NCBI GenBank assembly: GCA_946056135.1
Contig: CAMGIN010000003.1
Span: forward strand, 1 to 64,000
Length of the DNA: 64,000 bases
Direction of reading: 5' to 3'
DNA from: an uncultured bacterium
GTDB taxonomy: Bacteria > Bacillota > Clostridia > Oscillospirales > Oscillospiraceae
The position numbers and the translations under genes are program-made. The notes beneath the pieces are model-generated. The model did no database searches, had not been told where the DNA came from, and worked only from the letters and a program-made list of their open reading frames with translations. Below are positions 48,196-57,811 of this stretch, in pieces. Each line of letters starts with the position of its first letter. The first letter of the stretch is position 1.

Positions 48196-50220
48196 CTATT
48201 CTCCCTGCTTCAGGGCATCCGATACATAATTGAAAAAGTCCGTCTCCAGCACAGAACGGGAGTAGGTGATCTTGTTGGCCACTTGGTAAGAAATACGGTC
48301 CACATAGCCGTCCTCCACCATCACACCTTCTGCTAGGGTGAATTCACCGCTCTGGGCATCATAACAGCCCTTATCCGTCTTCCAGCTGTAATCCATCCAG
48401 AAAACCAGCGGTTCTTTTCCCGAGAATACATCCCTGCCCACCAGCAGACGGGAATCGTATTCCAAGCCAAACAGGTTGGAAAGGGTGGGCAAAATGTCCA
48501 GGCTGCAAACCGGCTCGTCCACCGTAATATTCCTACCCTCCAGGCAGCCGCTCCAGATGATCAGTGCGTTGTGATCCCGGATGAATTTGTCATAACTGTC
48601 CACTCCATACAACTCCGCCAGATAGTCCGACGTATTTTGCCAGGTGCTGCTGCGCTCCAGGCCATAGGGATAGTGATCCGTGGCCAAGACGACAACGGTA
48701 TCATCGGCAATGCCCGCTTCCTCCAGCTGTCGGATCAGCGACGCCATGGCAGCCTCCAGCTCCAGCTGGCAGGCATGGTAACACTTCACCGCCTCGCCGC
48801 AGTCCATATCTGCTACCTCGTCATAGTGCTTCCTGGTCATCGCGTTTTCTTCCTGGGAGTACATACAGTGGCCGCTGACAGTCATGTAATAGATACTGAA
48901 GGGCTGCTGGTCAATATACTGGGGGACAGAAACATCGATCATTTCCAGATCGCTTTCCGGCCACACCGGGGTGATACCCTCCAAGCCGCCGTACTGGGCC
49001 AGGAACTGATCGTACCCCAGATGGGTGTGGGTCTTGTCACGGTCGTAGAAGTCCTTGTTGTGATTGTGGTATGCCACGCTATAGTAACCCAGCTTCCGGA
49101 GCTGGTGGCCCATGGTCAGAAACAGATCCTGCTGCAGGGCCTCTTTCATGCACATACCGCCATTGGTGGGCACGATTCCCGTCAAATTCGAGAATTCCCC
49201 GGAGGTAGTGCTGGCCCCCCAGGCGGGCTGGTAGTAATCCGTAAACCGGATGCCCTCATTGGCCATGCGGTAGAGCGTGGGTGTACGCTCAGGATCGATA
49301 ACCTCCTCGGTAAAGGCCTCGGCTGTGATTAGGATCAGGTTTTTCCCCGCGAACGCTCCGGTGTATTCATTCTGCTTCGAAGGGGTCTGAGAAGCCACAT
49401 AGCTGCAGATAGACGCCACTGTGGAATTCCCGGCGGATTCCGCCAGCGCACCATAATCCAACTGGGCCAGCACATTGTCGCCATAGACAACCGTCGGCTG
49501 CGTAGCTTCCGGAACATCTTGCGTCTGCGTAGACTGCGGAACAGGAGCGGTGGTCTCCGGGGGCATCTCAACAAAGGATGGCTCTTTCTCCCCGCCGGAG
49601 CTATGGGTTGCCTCCAGCGTAAGTCCCATACTCAGGCCGAAACTCCGTACCGCGCTGTCGAACTCATAGGCCTTGCCGAGCCGGGCGGCATCCCCCGTCA
49701 GCTGTGTCACCGCTGCGATGCCCAGGAGATACACAATCAAGCAGAACGCCGCCAGGATGCCTCTGCTCTTCCAGCCGATGGTTCCCGGATGGCAGAACAG
49801 GGCATAAAGCACCGTAGGCACCAGCGCCACCACAATGCGCCAGAAACTGCGGCCCAGCAGAGACAGCACCAGATCCAGGTAGTCCTTGGCCACACCACCC
49901 GCACCGCTGAAAATCGTGGCAGGGGTCATAAAGGTCTTGTAGGCGTCCGAAATAAAATACTCCATCAGCCAGATCACCGCCACCATCACGGCCAGCCCGA
50001 CGCTGATCCATTTGACGGCTTTCTCAGAAGGAATCAGGCTGGTGAGCAGTGCCAGAATACCACCGAGGCCAAATCCGAAGGCCAGCACTGCCAGCAATCG
50101 CCCCGGTTGGATCTGCTCCGTGATCCAGAAATGGAGCAGGAGCTCATTGTATACAACGGTCAGGATTAGAAACAGCCATCCAGGAAAGCGCACTTCCCTG
50201 GATTCCTCTTTGCTCTCCAT
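48196..50220 (-). CDS. LTA synthase-family (sulfatase-fold) membrane protein
   Basis: 674 residues. About five N-terminal membrane helices (residues 15-190), then an extracellular sulfatase domain: metal Glu in LILITAEAFTEE, nucleophile Thr in WGASTTSGEFSNLTG (about residue 335), and Asp-His in VVLATDHYPYG. LtaS-type enzymes transfer glycerol-phosphate from phosphatidylglycerol to build lipoteichoic acid; related enzymes modify other glycans. ATG 50220 is chosen because AAGGAGG lies 5 nt upstream. Confidence 0.9.
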   Translation of the reverse strand: MESKEESREVRFPGWLFLILTVVYNELLLHFWITEQIQPGRLLAVLAFGFGLGGILALLTSLIPSEKAVKWISVGLAVMVAVIWLMEYFISDAYKTFMTPATIFSGAGGVAKDYLDLVLSLLGRSFWRIVVALVPTVLYALFCHPGTIGWKSRGILAAFCLIVYLLGIAAVTQLTGDAARLGKAYEFDSAVRSFGLSMGLTLEATHSSGGEKEPSFVEMPPETTAPVPQSTQTQDVPEATQPTVVYGDNVLAQLDYGALAESAGNSTVASICSYVASQTPSKQNEYTGAFAGKNLILITAEAFTEEVIDPERTPTLYRMANEGIRFTDYYQPAWGASTTSGEFSNLTGIVPTNGGMCMKEALQQDLFLTMGHQLRKLGYYSVAYHNHNKDFYDRDKTHTHLGYDQFLAQYGGLEGITPVWPESDLEMIDVSVPQYIDQQPFSIYYMTVSGHCMYSQEENAMTRKHYDEVADMDCGEAVKCYHACQLELEAAMASLIRQLEEAGIADDTVVVLATDHYPYGLERSSTWQNTSDYLAELYGVDSYDKFIRDHNALIIWSGCLEGRNITVDEPVCSLDILPTLSNLFGLEYDSRLLVGRDVFSGKEPLVFWMDYSWKTDKGCYDAQSGEFTLAEGVMVEDGYVDRISYQVANKITYSRSVLETDFFNYVSDALKQGE

Positions 50221-50240
50221 TGGGGCCTCCTTCACGCCCG

Positions 50241-51479
50241 TTATGCTTCTGGCGTGGGCTTCTGGGGCTTGCGGCGCCGGTTATTGGAACGGCGGCGATT
50301 TTTGAGTGGCTGATCGCCCTCAGTCTCCGGATTCTTCTGTGCTTTTTTGAGCTTCTCCTGTTTGGGTACAGAATCCGCCTGTTTTGCCGCTCCCTCCGGA
50401 TTGGGCTCCGGGTTGGATTTCCGGCGGCGGGGACGGGGCGGCTTGCTCTCTGCAGAAGCAGCGGGTTCCTGGGGGGCCTTCTCCGGCTGCTCGTCCACAA
50501 TTTTCTCCGTGCTGTAACGGAAGCGGATGGGCTCCAGCATGGGTTTTTCCTCCTCCGGCTCCTTACGGGCCCGCTTGCCTCCGCCGGAAATAGGTGCCAG
50601 ATCCGCAGGGATGGGCGGATCATTCTTCTTGGCCTTGCCGCTGCGCAGCACTGCAATATCCGTATTGGCAAAGGTGGAAATCGTCTCGGGATTGTCCTCC
50701 ATGCGTACCTTCACCCGCTGGCGCAGCAGATCCACTTCCGTCACAATGCCTCGGCCCTCTGGTGTATCCACAAAGGAGTCCAGCTTGGGGCTTGTACGGA
50801 TCAGGTCCTCATAGGCATCCTGTTCGTATTTCAAACAGCACATCAGACGGCCGCAGGTACCGGAAATCTTGGTGGGATTCAGAGACAGATTCTGGGTCTT
50901 GGCCATTTTGATGGACACGGGCTGGAAATCATCCAGGAAACTGGCACAGCAGAATGGCCGGCCGCAGATTCCCAGGCCTCCCACCATCTTGGCCTTGTCC
51001 CGGACGCCAATCTGACGCAGCTCAATGCGGGTATGGAACACGGAAGCCAGATTTTTTACCAACTCCCGGAAATCCACCCGCTCGTCGGCAGTAAAATAGA
51101 ACAGGATCTTACTGCCATCGAAGGCCACCTCCGCAGACACCAGCTGCATATCCAGGCCGTGATCCGCAATCTTTTGCATGCAGACCTCATATGCCCGTTT
51201 TTCTTTGGCCCGGTTTTCCGCCACGGTTTTCTCGTCCTGGGGCGTGGTTTTGCGCAGCACCTTCCGCAAAGGGGCTACCACTTCTTTGGGCGGAATCCGG
51301 TGATTGCCTCCGGCGCAGATTCCGAACTCCGCGCCCCGGGCGGTATCGATGATGACATGATCCCCGGGGGCATAAGCCGTACCATCCGGGTCAAAATAAT
51401 AGATTTTCTGTCCGGGACGGAACTGGATATCCACGACTTCCACGTCTTCCCGCGTCACAGCTTTGATTTCTTCTTCCAT
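50241..51479 (-). CDS. ricT: PSP1-domain protein RicT (YaaT-like) with basic tail
   Basis: 412 residues. The PSP1 core (residues about 1-270) has the cysteine set GICGRPFCCASFL and GTCGRLMCCLKYE, which in Bacillus RicT helps hold Fe-S clusters of the RicAFT complex that guides RNase Y. Residues 300-412 are a disordered, Lys/Arg/Pro-rich extension ending NRRRKPQK, suited to RNA binding. It is transcribed after holB, as in many Firmicutes. Confidence 0.9.
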   Translation of the reverse strand: MEEEIKAVTREDVEVVDIQFRPGQKIYYFDPDGTAYAPGDHVIIDTARGAEFGICAGGNHRIPPKEVVAPLRKVLRKTTPQDEKTVAENRAKEKRAYEVCMQKIADHGLDMQLVSAEVAFDGSKILFYFTADERVDFRELVKNLASVFHTRIELRQIGVRDKAKMVGGLGICGRPFCCASFLDDFQPVSIKMAKTQNLSLNPTKISGTCGRLMCCLKYEQDAYEDLIRTSPKLDSFVDTPEGRGIVTEVDLLRQRVKVRMEDNPETISTFANTDIAVLRSGKAKKNDPPIPADLAPISGGGKRARKEPEEEKPMLEPIRFRYSTEKIVDEQPEKAPQEPAASAESKPPRPRRRKSNPEPNPEGAAKQADSVPKQEKLKKAQKNPETEGDQPLKNRRRSNNRRRKPQKPTPEA

Positions 51480-51499
51480 TGCATTACTCCATTCTTGGC

Positions 51500-51585
51500 A
51501 GATATAAGATAAGGTAGCTTCGGGGATGAATGAAATTCAAGCCATATCTCATATCTGATATCTAATATCTCATAACGTATATCTT
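51500..51585. repeat. Heptamer arrays, family B, in the holB-ricT gap
   Basis: Six units at 51544-51585: ATATCTC, ATATCTG, ATATCTA, ATATCTC, ATAACGT, ATATCTT. Opposed units AGATATA, AGATAAG lie at 51500-51513. The two arrays face each other across about 30 bp. Confidence 0.75.
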
Positions 51586-51590
51586 TACGC

Positions 51591-52544
51591 TCAGCGGAGG
51601 TTCCACTCCAAATACCCGCAGACTGCTGCGGGGGAAACGTTGCTTTGCGTATACTCCAGGGCTTTTTTCAGGCTGCGCACCGCGTCATGCAGTTCTGCAC
51701 CGGTCCGAAGCTGGGCAAGCTCTCGGGCATAGGGAGAAACCGCACGGATTCCGCTTCGGCAGACCAGGGCACTTTCCATCAGCTCTACCCAGCTGCTAAG
51801 GATCTCAGTCAGGGCATCCCGCTTCCATTTTTCCATGGGCACCAGGGTCTGCATAAGCAGCAGGGTGTCCTTCCTGGCAAACGCCGTGACAAAGCCTTCC
51901 GTCTGAGGCGGCAGTTCTCCGCCGGACTTCAAAAGCGCTCTTGCCTGTCCCAGAAATCCGCCGCATCTGCCGATGGCCGCAGTCAAGTCCTCCTCCTGGG
52001 CCTGGGGAAAATCCAGGCGCAATTGCCGGCGCAGGGTGTCCTCGCTCAGGCCCTGCATCTGCAGCTGGGTACACCGGGAACGGACCGTAGGCAGTAATTT
52101 ATCCGGGTTGTCCGTCAACAGCAGGAAGACACCGTACTTCGGCGGTTCCTCCAACACCTTCAGCAGAGCATTCTGTCCCGGCAGACCCATATCCTGTGCC
52201 CGCGGAAACAGGTAGATCTTGTAGTCCGACTCATTGGGCTGGACATAGATGTCCGCCCTGGCCTGACGGATCAGGTCTACGGAAACGGTCTTCTTCTCCG
52301 GATCATCCACAGTGATGAAGTCTGGATGGTTCCCGTCCCGAACCTTCCGGCAGGAATTGCAGACGCCGCAGGGCTTTTCACTGCCCTGGCACAGGATAGC
52401 CGCTGCCAGGAGTTTTGCCAGCATGTGCTTACCGGAGCCCTCCGGGCCGGAAATCAGATAGAAATGGGAAATATGCTTTTTCGCCAGGCTTTCCGTTAGA
52501 TTCTGCTTCAGCCGGTCATTGCCGAGCAAGGCTTCAAATCCCAT
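51591..52544 (-). CDS. holB: DNA polymerase III subunit delta'
   Basis: 317 residues. AAA+ clamp-loader fold: P-loop GPEGSGKHMLAK (residues 33-44), zinc-binding Cys cluster (CGVCNSC plus an earlier Cys), ALLKVLEEPPKYGVFLLLTD, and sensor SRC (VRSRCTQLQM). It helps load the sliding clamp at the replication fork. It follows the pyrophosphatase by 72 nt, in which CACAAATTTGTG is a perfect 12-bp palindrome. Confidence 0.92.
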   Translation of the reverse strand: MGFEALLGNDRLKQNLTESLAKKHISHFYLISGPEGSGKHMLAKLLAAAILCQGSEKPCGVCNSCRKVRDGNHPDFITVDDPEKKTVSVDLIRQARADIYVQPNESDYKIYLFPRAQDMGLPGQNALLKVLEEPPKYGVFLLLTDNPDKLLPTVRSRCTQLQMQGLSEDTLRRQLRLDFPQAQEEDLTAAIGRCGGFLGQARALLKSGGELPPQTEGFVTAFARKDTLLLMQTLVPMEKWKRDALTEILSSWVELMESALVCRSGIRAVSPYARELAQLRTGAELHDAVRSLKKALEYTQSNVSPAAVCGYLEWNLR

Positions 52545-52616
52545 ATTTCCCTTCCCCTCTACGCAATACGATTACAATAACACAAATTTGTGAACTTTTC
52601 CAGGGGTTTCCCTTTT

Positions 52617-54230
52617 TTATCCCCACAGATCGGACAGCATGGGAATGACCTGCTTTTTCCGGCTCATAACCTTAGGCAGGAACACCGTATTGTCTTTCGG
52701 TGTCACGTTAAATGCCTGACGGATGGTATCGTCATCCCCCACATAAAGGATCTGAGTGCCCTCCAGCAATACATCCGTGAGCATCAGAACCATCAGATCA
52801 AAGCCCTTCTCCTTTGCGGTCTTCCGCATCAACGTCAGGAACGCATCCTTACGTTCGAGGACACTGGAGCTGTCCACGCAGGTCACCTGGGACACAGCCA
52901 GGCTGTGACCAGCAATGTGGAACTCCTTGTAATCTGTAAACAGGACCTCCTCCGGGGCTTTGTTATCCAAGGCGGCAGAGAAAATGGCTTTACCCAGCTC
53001 ATCCAGGGACACATTGGCAATCCGCGCCATCCGCTCCGCCGTGCGGATGTCCCGCTGGGTACAGGTAGGCGATTTGAACATAACCGTATCGGACAAAATC
53101 GCCGCCGCCATCATTCCCGCAAGATTCTCCGAGGGCATCAGGCCTCGGTCCTGGAACATACTGGCGATGATGGTATTGGTGGAGCCCACCGGTTCATTGC
53201 GGACATAAATTGGGCCGCTGGTTTGGATATCCGCCAGACGGTGGTGATCAATGATCTCCAGCAGCTCCGCTTCCTCCAGGCCGGGAACCGACTGGGAAGC
53301 CTCGTTATGGTCCACCAGCACCACCCGTTTCCGCCGGGGGCGCAGCAAATGATAGCGGGTCAGAATGCCCACTACCTTTTCATGCTCGTCCAGAATGGGA
53401 TAGCTGGGATGGCGATATTTCAGCACCACTTCCCGGACATCGTCCACCCGGTCGTCCAGGTGGAAGCCAACTAAACCCTGTGTGTTGCAGACACGGCCCA
53501 CAGGGGTGGACTGAAAGATCAGCCGGGCAGCCCGGTAGGCGTCAAAGGGTGTGGTGATGATACAGGTCTTCGTGGGAAAATCCCGGAATTCCATGGGCAG
53601 CTCCGCCTGGCACAGCACCAGACAGCTGACATTCCGTTCCAGAGCCCGGCGGATCATATCCGGCTGGTAACCGCACAGAACAATGCTCTCCTGTTTCTGG
53701 AACAGCAGATTCTCATTGCTCTGGGGCAAGGCAATGGTGACCTCTCCCGCCACGGTATCCGTGTCCTCTCCGGCTTCATTGAGAATCTTTCCCTCCAGCA
53801 CAGATAAAACATTGAACAGCGGCACCTCATCCAGAACGCAGGAAGTAATGCTGGACATATTATAGTTGGCAATGTCTGTCCTGGATAAGATGCCATAGAG
53901 CGTGCCGTTTTCCCGGGACACAGGAACAGCGGTGATGGCAGGATAGTCCTGAAATTCATCCCAGGCCCTTCCTACGGTAACGCCGGTACTCAGAATGGGC
54001 GGCGTATCAAAATCCAGATCCCGCACCTGGTTATATAGGTCCGCAATATATCTTGGTGGCTGGAAACCGAAGCGATCCAGCACAATCTGCGTCTCATCCG
54101 AGACTCTGCCCAAGCAGGCGGCCACATACTCCCGCTCGCCGCAGGCATTGCGCAGGGCGGAATAGGCAATGGCAGCCACAATGGAATCCGTATCCGGATT
54201 CCGGTGTCCGGTGACATAGATCGGGTCCAT
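52617..54230 (-). CDS. Manganese-dependent inorganic diphosphatase with CBS and DRTGG domains (family II PPase)
   Basis: 537 residues. The DHH active site begins GHRNPDTDS (His9, Asp13, Asp15), continues VDHNEASQSVPG and IDHHRLADIQT, and the DHHA2 domain closes the protein. Between them lie two CBS domains split by a DRTGG domain (residues about 70-300), which bind adenine nucleotides and tune activity. It hydrolyses pyrophosphate. GGAGG lies 5 nt before the start. Confidence 0.93.
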   Translation of the reverse strand: MDPIYVTGHRNPDTDSIVAAIAYSALRNACGEREYVAACLGRVSDETQIVLDRFGFQPPRYIADLYNQVRDLDFDTPPILSTGVTVGRAWDEFQDYPAITAVPVSRENGTLYGILSRTDIANYNMSSITSCVLDEVPLFNVLSVLEGKILNEAGEDTDTVAGEVTIALPQSNENLLFQKQESIVLCGYQPDMIRRALERNVSCLVLCQAELPMEFRDFPTKTCIITTPFDAYRAARLIFQSTPVGRVCNTQGLVGFHLDDRVDDVREVVLKYRHPSYPILDEHEKVVGILTRYHLLRPRRKRVVLVDHNEASQSVPGLEEAELLEIIDHHRLADIQTSGPIYVRNEPVGSTNTIIASMFQDRGLMPSENLAGMMAAAILSDTVMFKSPTCTQRDIRTAERMARIANVSLDELGKAIFSAALDNKAPEEVLFTDYKEFHIAGHSLAVSQVTCVDSSSVLERKDAFLTLMRKTAKEKGFDLMVLMLTDVLLEGTQILYVGDDDTIRQAFNVTPKDNTVFLPKVMSRKKQVIPMLSDLWG

Positions 54231-54245
54231 AATTACCTCCGTCTT

Positions 54246-55247
54246 TTAATCAAATCCTGTTACTTCGCCGGCGAGGCTGCGGTGGAAAAGCGCCGCAATC
54301 TCCTCCGGATTTCTGCCCTGGCCGATGGCCCACATAAGCTTGGTCATGGCTGCTTCTGTGGTCATGTCCCGGCCTTGGATGACCCCCAGCTCCAGCAGCT
54401 TGCTGCCCACCTGGTAGACCTCCAGGTTGGCGCTGTCATAGAGGCACTGGGTGGTGATCACCACGCTGACTCCATCCTCTACACACCGGCGGATCCCTCT
54501 CAGGCCCCGATGCAGCACGTTCATACCACCCAGGCCAAAGGCCTCGATGACGATTCCCTTGTAACCCATGGCCGCCAGCATGTCAAAGACCGCCGGATTC
54601 AGACCGGGGGTCAGCTTCAAAAGGAAAACGCTCTGGCTGATTCCTGGGAAGAAGCCAGGCTGTCCATCTCTCGGCGGCAGAACCGCAGGGTCCACCACCA
54701 GCCCTAAGTTACTGACTCTGGCAGCATAGCGGGCATTGACACTTTCAAAAGCGGAGAAGCCGGAAGCCCGGACCTTCACCGCCCGGCATCCCAGCATGAC
54801 CTTCCGGTCAAATGCCAGGAACACGCCGGGATGTCCCGATGCCGCCATAGCAAAGGCTGTGCGCAGATTGTCCGGTCCATCCGAAAGGATGTCCGCTAAC
54901 GGCAGTTGAGAGCCGGTAAATACCACAGGGACATCAATAAACGGCAGCATAAAGGTCACGGCGGAGGCAGTATAGGCCATGGTGTCAGTGCCGTGGGAGA
55001 CCACAATCCCGTCAAACCCAGCCCGGTCCCGGAAAATATGTCCGGCAATCACCTGCCACTCCTCCGGGCCGATGTTGGAGGAGTCCAGACACATCACGTC
55101 CCGGACAGTGATGTCATAGTAGGATCTGAGCTGCTCCAGCTCCCGCTCCATCACATCGGAGCGGCGGGGCTCCAATCCTTCCCCTCCGGGTACGGAGGCA
55201 ATGGTTCCGCCAGTGGTCAGCAGTAGAATCCTTTTCTTTTGCGTCAT
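54246..55247 (-). CDS. ansA: Type I L-asparaginase
   Basis: 333 residues. Both active-site segments are present: LLTTGGTIAS with Thr15 and VVSHGTDTMAYTA. No signal peptide, so it is the cytoplasmic form, turning asparagine into aspartate and ammonia. ATG 55247 is chosen because GGAGGAAT lies upstream; the frame remains open further up without similarity. It is transcribed with the pyrophosphatase gene 15 nt downstream. Confidence 0.93.
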   Translation of the reverse strand: MTQKKRILLLTTGGTIASVPGGEGLEPRRSDVMERELEQLRSYYDITVRDVMCLDSSNIGPEEWQVIAGHIFRDRAGFDGIVVSHGTDTMAYTASAVTFMLPFIDVPVVFTGSQLPLADILSDGPDNLRTAFAMAASGHPGVFLAFDRKVMLGCRAVKVRASGFSAFESVNARYAARVSNLGLVVDPAVLPPRDGQPGFFPGISQSVFLLKLTPGLNPAVFDMLAAMGYKGIVIEAFGLGGMNVLHRGLRGIRRCVEDGVSVVITTQCLYDSANLEVYQVGSKLLELGVIQGRDMTTEAAMTKLMWAIGQGRNPEEIAALFHRSLAGEVTGFD

Positions 55248-55342
55248 GGCAGATTCCTCCGGAAGAACGTTTTTGGCAAAACTGCATGCTAAAAAAGCAT
55301 CCGCTTTTCCCAGCATGGCAGAATCGCAAATCAGTATTCTTT

Positions 55343-55371
55343 ATTATAGCCGCAACTGTTGGAAATAGCAA
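55343..55371 (-). promoter_or_regulatory. Promoter of the ansA operon
   Basis: On the minus strand: TTGCTA (55366-55371), 17-nt spacer, TATAAT (55343-55348). Confidence 0.65.
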
Positions 55372-55390
55372 GAAAAATCCCAACCTTCCA

Positions 55391-55426
55391 AAAGGAAAAC
55401 GGAAGCAGATTGTCCGCTTCCGTTTC
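55391..55426 (-). terminator. Terminator of the CapA-like gene
   Basis: AAACGGAAGC (55397-55406) pairs with GCTTCCGTTT (55416-55425); on the minus strand TTTTCCTTTT follows. It lies about 50 nt past the stop codon. Confidence 0.75.
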
Positions 55427-55474
55427 TTCTGATGATACGAAAATCTGAAGAAAAGATCTCATCAAGTTTTCGTA

Positions 55475-56797
55475 TTAACTCCCATTTTTCATGACGACAC
55501 GATCTTCTATCCGCGTCAGAGCGTACTCCATATTGGCCGCGCAGGTGGCGGTTACCTTGTCCAGGAAATTGCCGTTATAGGCCTCAATGGCCTTTTCAAC
55601 ACGCATTACCCGGCTGTAGCTGTAGTCTCCTTCGCTGTCCGAAGGCTTGACCGTGTAGATAGGCGTATAGCTGTAATCCGTCACCTTGGTGACACCGGTG
55701 CTGGAATCCTTGGTAATCTCGATATCCAGGATGATGGAATAGTTTGTACCGCCCCGCTCCGCATCGCCGAAAAAGTCGCCCAGCGAATAGGCTACCAGGG
55801 TTCCTGCCGCCTCGTCATAGACGATGGGCTGCACCAAATGGGGATGGGTGCCAATAATCACGTCCACACCGTTCTTCTGCATCAGGGAGATGATGGTTCC
55901 CTGGCTTTTGCTGATGTCGTCGTTATACTCGCTGCCCCAGTGGAGCATAGCCACAGTGATATCCGGTTTTTCTGCCTCCACGTTTTTCAGAATCGTCTCA
56001 ATGCGCTCCTTATCCACCTTCTGATATTCGGTGGCATAGTCGGTGTAAAGCAGGTTCACCAGGTCCTCATTTCCCGCTGGCATACCCCGGCCTCCCAGCC
56101 CCTTGGTGAAAGCCACGAAGGCCACCTTGATGCCCTGGACCTCGGTAATGGTATACCCCTTGGAGGTGCGGAACTCGCTGGCGCTGCTGTAGGCTCCCAA
56201 AGGCTCAATGCCCGCATTTCGAATTGCCCGCAAGGTCGCATTCAGGCCATTCAGGCCGTTGTTAATGGAACAGGAGTTTGCCATCTGCAGCAGATCCACA
56301 CCGGCAGAGCGGAGGCCCTGCAGAATCTCCGCCGGAGCAGAGGTGGTCTCCGTACCGTAGGGCTCGCCGCAGACGTTCCCCTCGAAGTTCATCACAGTCA
56401 GATCCGCGTCAGACAGGATCGCAGCCACATCTTTGAACGCGCTGCTGTAGTCATAGCCGCCCGCAGTCAGGCCAGAAGTGATAATACTATCGGTAATGTT
56501 TAAGTCTCCCGCCGCCTTGATATGAATGGTGGTGGTGGGACTCTGCTGGGCAGGAGAGGTGGCCCTGGTGGGCTGGGTGGGAGTGATCGTCTCCTGCACT
56601 GGCTGGAAAGCCTGGACGCTTTCCTCACTGCCGCCCATGCGCTGCACCAGCAGGTAGATTCCCACACCGCACAGCACCAGTACCAAAACTGCCAGGATCA
56701 GCATCCGCTTCATACGTTTTGCTTCCGCTTCCCGCTTTTTCCTCTGGGCTTCCCGTTTTTGACGGCGTCGCTGCATATCCTCGTCGTATTGCGGCAT
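55475..56797 (-). CDS. CapA-family (PGA_cap) metallophosphatase-like protein
   Basis: 440 residues. A very basic cytoplasmic N-terminus (about 30 residues, many Arg/Lys), one membrane helix (MLILAVLVLVLCGVGIYLLV), a Thr/Pro-rich linker, then the CapA domain: IHIKAAGDLNITD, LTVMNFEGNVCG, NSCSINNGLNGLNATLRAI, VAMLHWGSEYND and IGTHPHLVQPI with the metal-binding Asp, Glu, His residues. CapA supports poly-gamma-glutamate capsule making in Bacillus; stand-alone relatives like this one have no settled role. Confidence 0.88.
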   Translation of the reverse strand: MPQYDEDMQRRRQKREAQRKKREAEAKRMKRMLILAVLVLVLCGVGIYLLVQRMGGSEESVQAFQPVQETITPTQPTRATSPAQQSPTTTIHIKAAGDLNITDSIITSGLTAGGYDYSSAFKDVAAILSDADLTVMNFEGNVCGEPYGTETTSAPAEILQGLRSAGVDLLQMANSCSINNGLNGLNATLRAIRNAGIEPLGAYSSASEFRTSKGYTITEVQGIKVAFVAFTKGLGGRGMPAGNEDLVNLLYTDYATEYQKVDKERIETILKNVEAEKPDITVAMLHWGSEYNDDISKSQGTIISLMQKNGVDVIIGTHPHLVQPIVYDEAAGTLVAYSLGDFFGDAERGGTNYSIILDIEITKDSSTGVTKVTDYSYTPIYTVKPSDSEGDYSYSRVMRVEKAIEAYNGNFLDKVTATCAANMEYALTRIEDRVVMKNGS

Positions 56798-56825
56798 GCT
56801 TCTCCCTCCCCGCAAATTTTTTCTT

Positions 56826-56854
56826 ATTATACCGCATTTTCCCCCATAACACAA
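56826..56854 (-). promoter_or_regulatory. Promoter of the CapA-like gene
   Basis: On the minus strand: TTGTGT (56849-56854), 17-nt spacer ending ATGCGG, TATAAT (56826-56831). CCCCC and GGGGG around the -35 box (56841-56859) form a small inverted repeat. Confidence 0.65.
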
Positions 56855-56910
56855 GGGGGCAGAATGTGAACGTTATTTTAAGGAAGCTCTTGGCAATTTC
56901 TTCAGAGGTT

Positions 56911-57795
56911 TCATACAGAAAAAAATTCCCTTGTTTCCTCCGCGTTCCGGAAGACCTCCTCCTTCAGTGCCTCCAAAGACGGAAATTTCTGCTCCGGGCG
57001 CAGGAAAAAGTGGAATTCCAGCGTCAGCTCCCGGTCATACAGGTCTCCCTCGTAGTCCAGAATCCAGGGCTCCACGGTGACGCTGTGGCCCTCCACCGTA
57101 GGCCGGGTGCCGATGTTGGTGACAGCGGGATAATGTTTTCCGTCAATGCGGCACCGGCAGGCGTAGACGCCGAACTTCGGCACCGCCAGCTCCTCCGGCA
57201 GCTGCAGATTGGCGGTAGGGATTCCCAGACGCCGTCCCAACTGGTGGCCGTGAACGACCTTACCGCTTAAGATATGGGGATGCCCCAGAAACCGTACCGC
57301 CGTGGCCATATCCCCGGTTTCGATCTGATCCCGGATATAGGTGCTGGACACCCGGATGCCGTCCATGGTCTGCTCCGGCACCACAGTTCCGGGAATTCCC
57401 CAGGCCGCACAGGTCTCCGCAAGCAGCCGGGCAGTCCCCTGCCCCTTGTCGCCGAACCGGAAATCCTCACCACAGACAAAGCCCGCCGCGTCATATTCCC
57501 GGACCAGCATGGTCAAAAAATTCATCCATGGCATGGACCGCATCCGCTCGTCGAAGGGCAGGGTGATGACAGTATCCATGGCAAATCGCTCCCGCAGGAG
57601 CTTTTCCCGGTCATAGGGTGTATTGATCAGCCTTGGCGTATTCCCAAGCACAAGCGTGTCCGGATGGGAACCAAAGGTCACGACACCGGCCCCACAGCCA
57701 TCGCGTTTTGCCAAAGCCCGGCACTCCCGCAGCAGCTCCGCATGGCCAATGTGAACCCCATCAAAAAATCCTAGGGCGTAAATTGTCTTGTTCAT
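56911..57795 (-). CDS. ribF: Bifunctional riboflavin kinase/FAD synthetase
   Basis: 294 residues. The N-terminal FAD synthetase domain (LGFFDGVHIGHAEL, VTFGSHPDTLVL, FVCGEDFRFGDKG, ISSTYIRDQI-like SSTYIRDQI) is followed by the riboflavin kinase domain (HGHQLGRRLGIPTANL, YACRCRIDGKHYPAVTNIG). It makes FMN and FAD, needed by the flavoprotein subunits of Rnf among others. The gene sits downstream of truB, as in many bacteria, separated by a heptamer array. Confidence 0.94.
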   Translation of the reverse strand: MNKTIYALGFFDGVHIGHAELLRECRALAKRDGCGAGVVTFGSHPDTLVLGNTPRLINTPYDREKLLRERFAMDTVITLPFDERMRSMPWMNFLTMLVREYDAAGFVCGEDFRFGDKGQGTARLLAETCAAWGIPGTVVPEQTMDGIRVSSTYIRDQIETGDMATAVRFLGHPHILSGKVVHGHQLGRRLGIPTANLQLPEELAVPKFGVYACRCRIDGKHYPAVTNIGTRPTVEGHSVTVEPWILDYEGDLYDRELTLEFHFFLRPEQKFPSLEALKEEVFRNAEETREFFSV

Positions 57796-57811
57796 AGGCT
57801 TCACCGAATCG

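Noticed and set aside
51544-51585. CRISPR array in the 51.5-kb repeats
   Set aside because: Units are 7 bp with no spacers and no cas genes nearby.
52582-52593. CACAAATTTGTG before holB as a Rex redox-repressor site
   Set aside because: The palindrome lacks the TTGTGA-N6-TCACAA spacing, and holB is not an expected Rex target.
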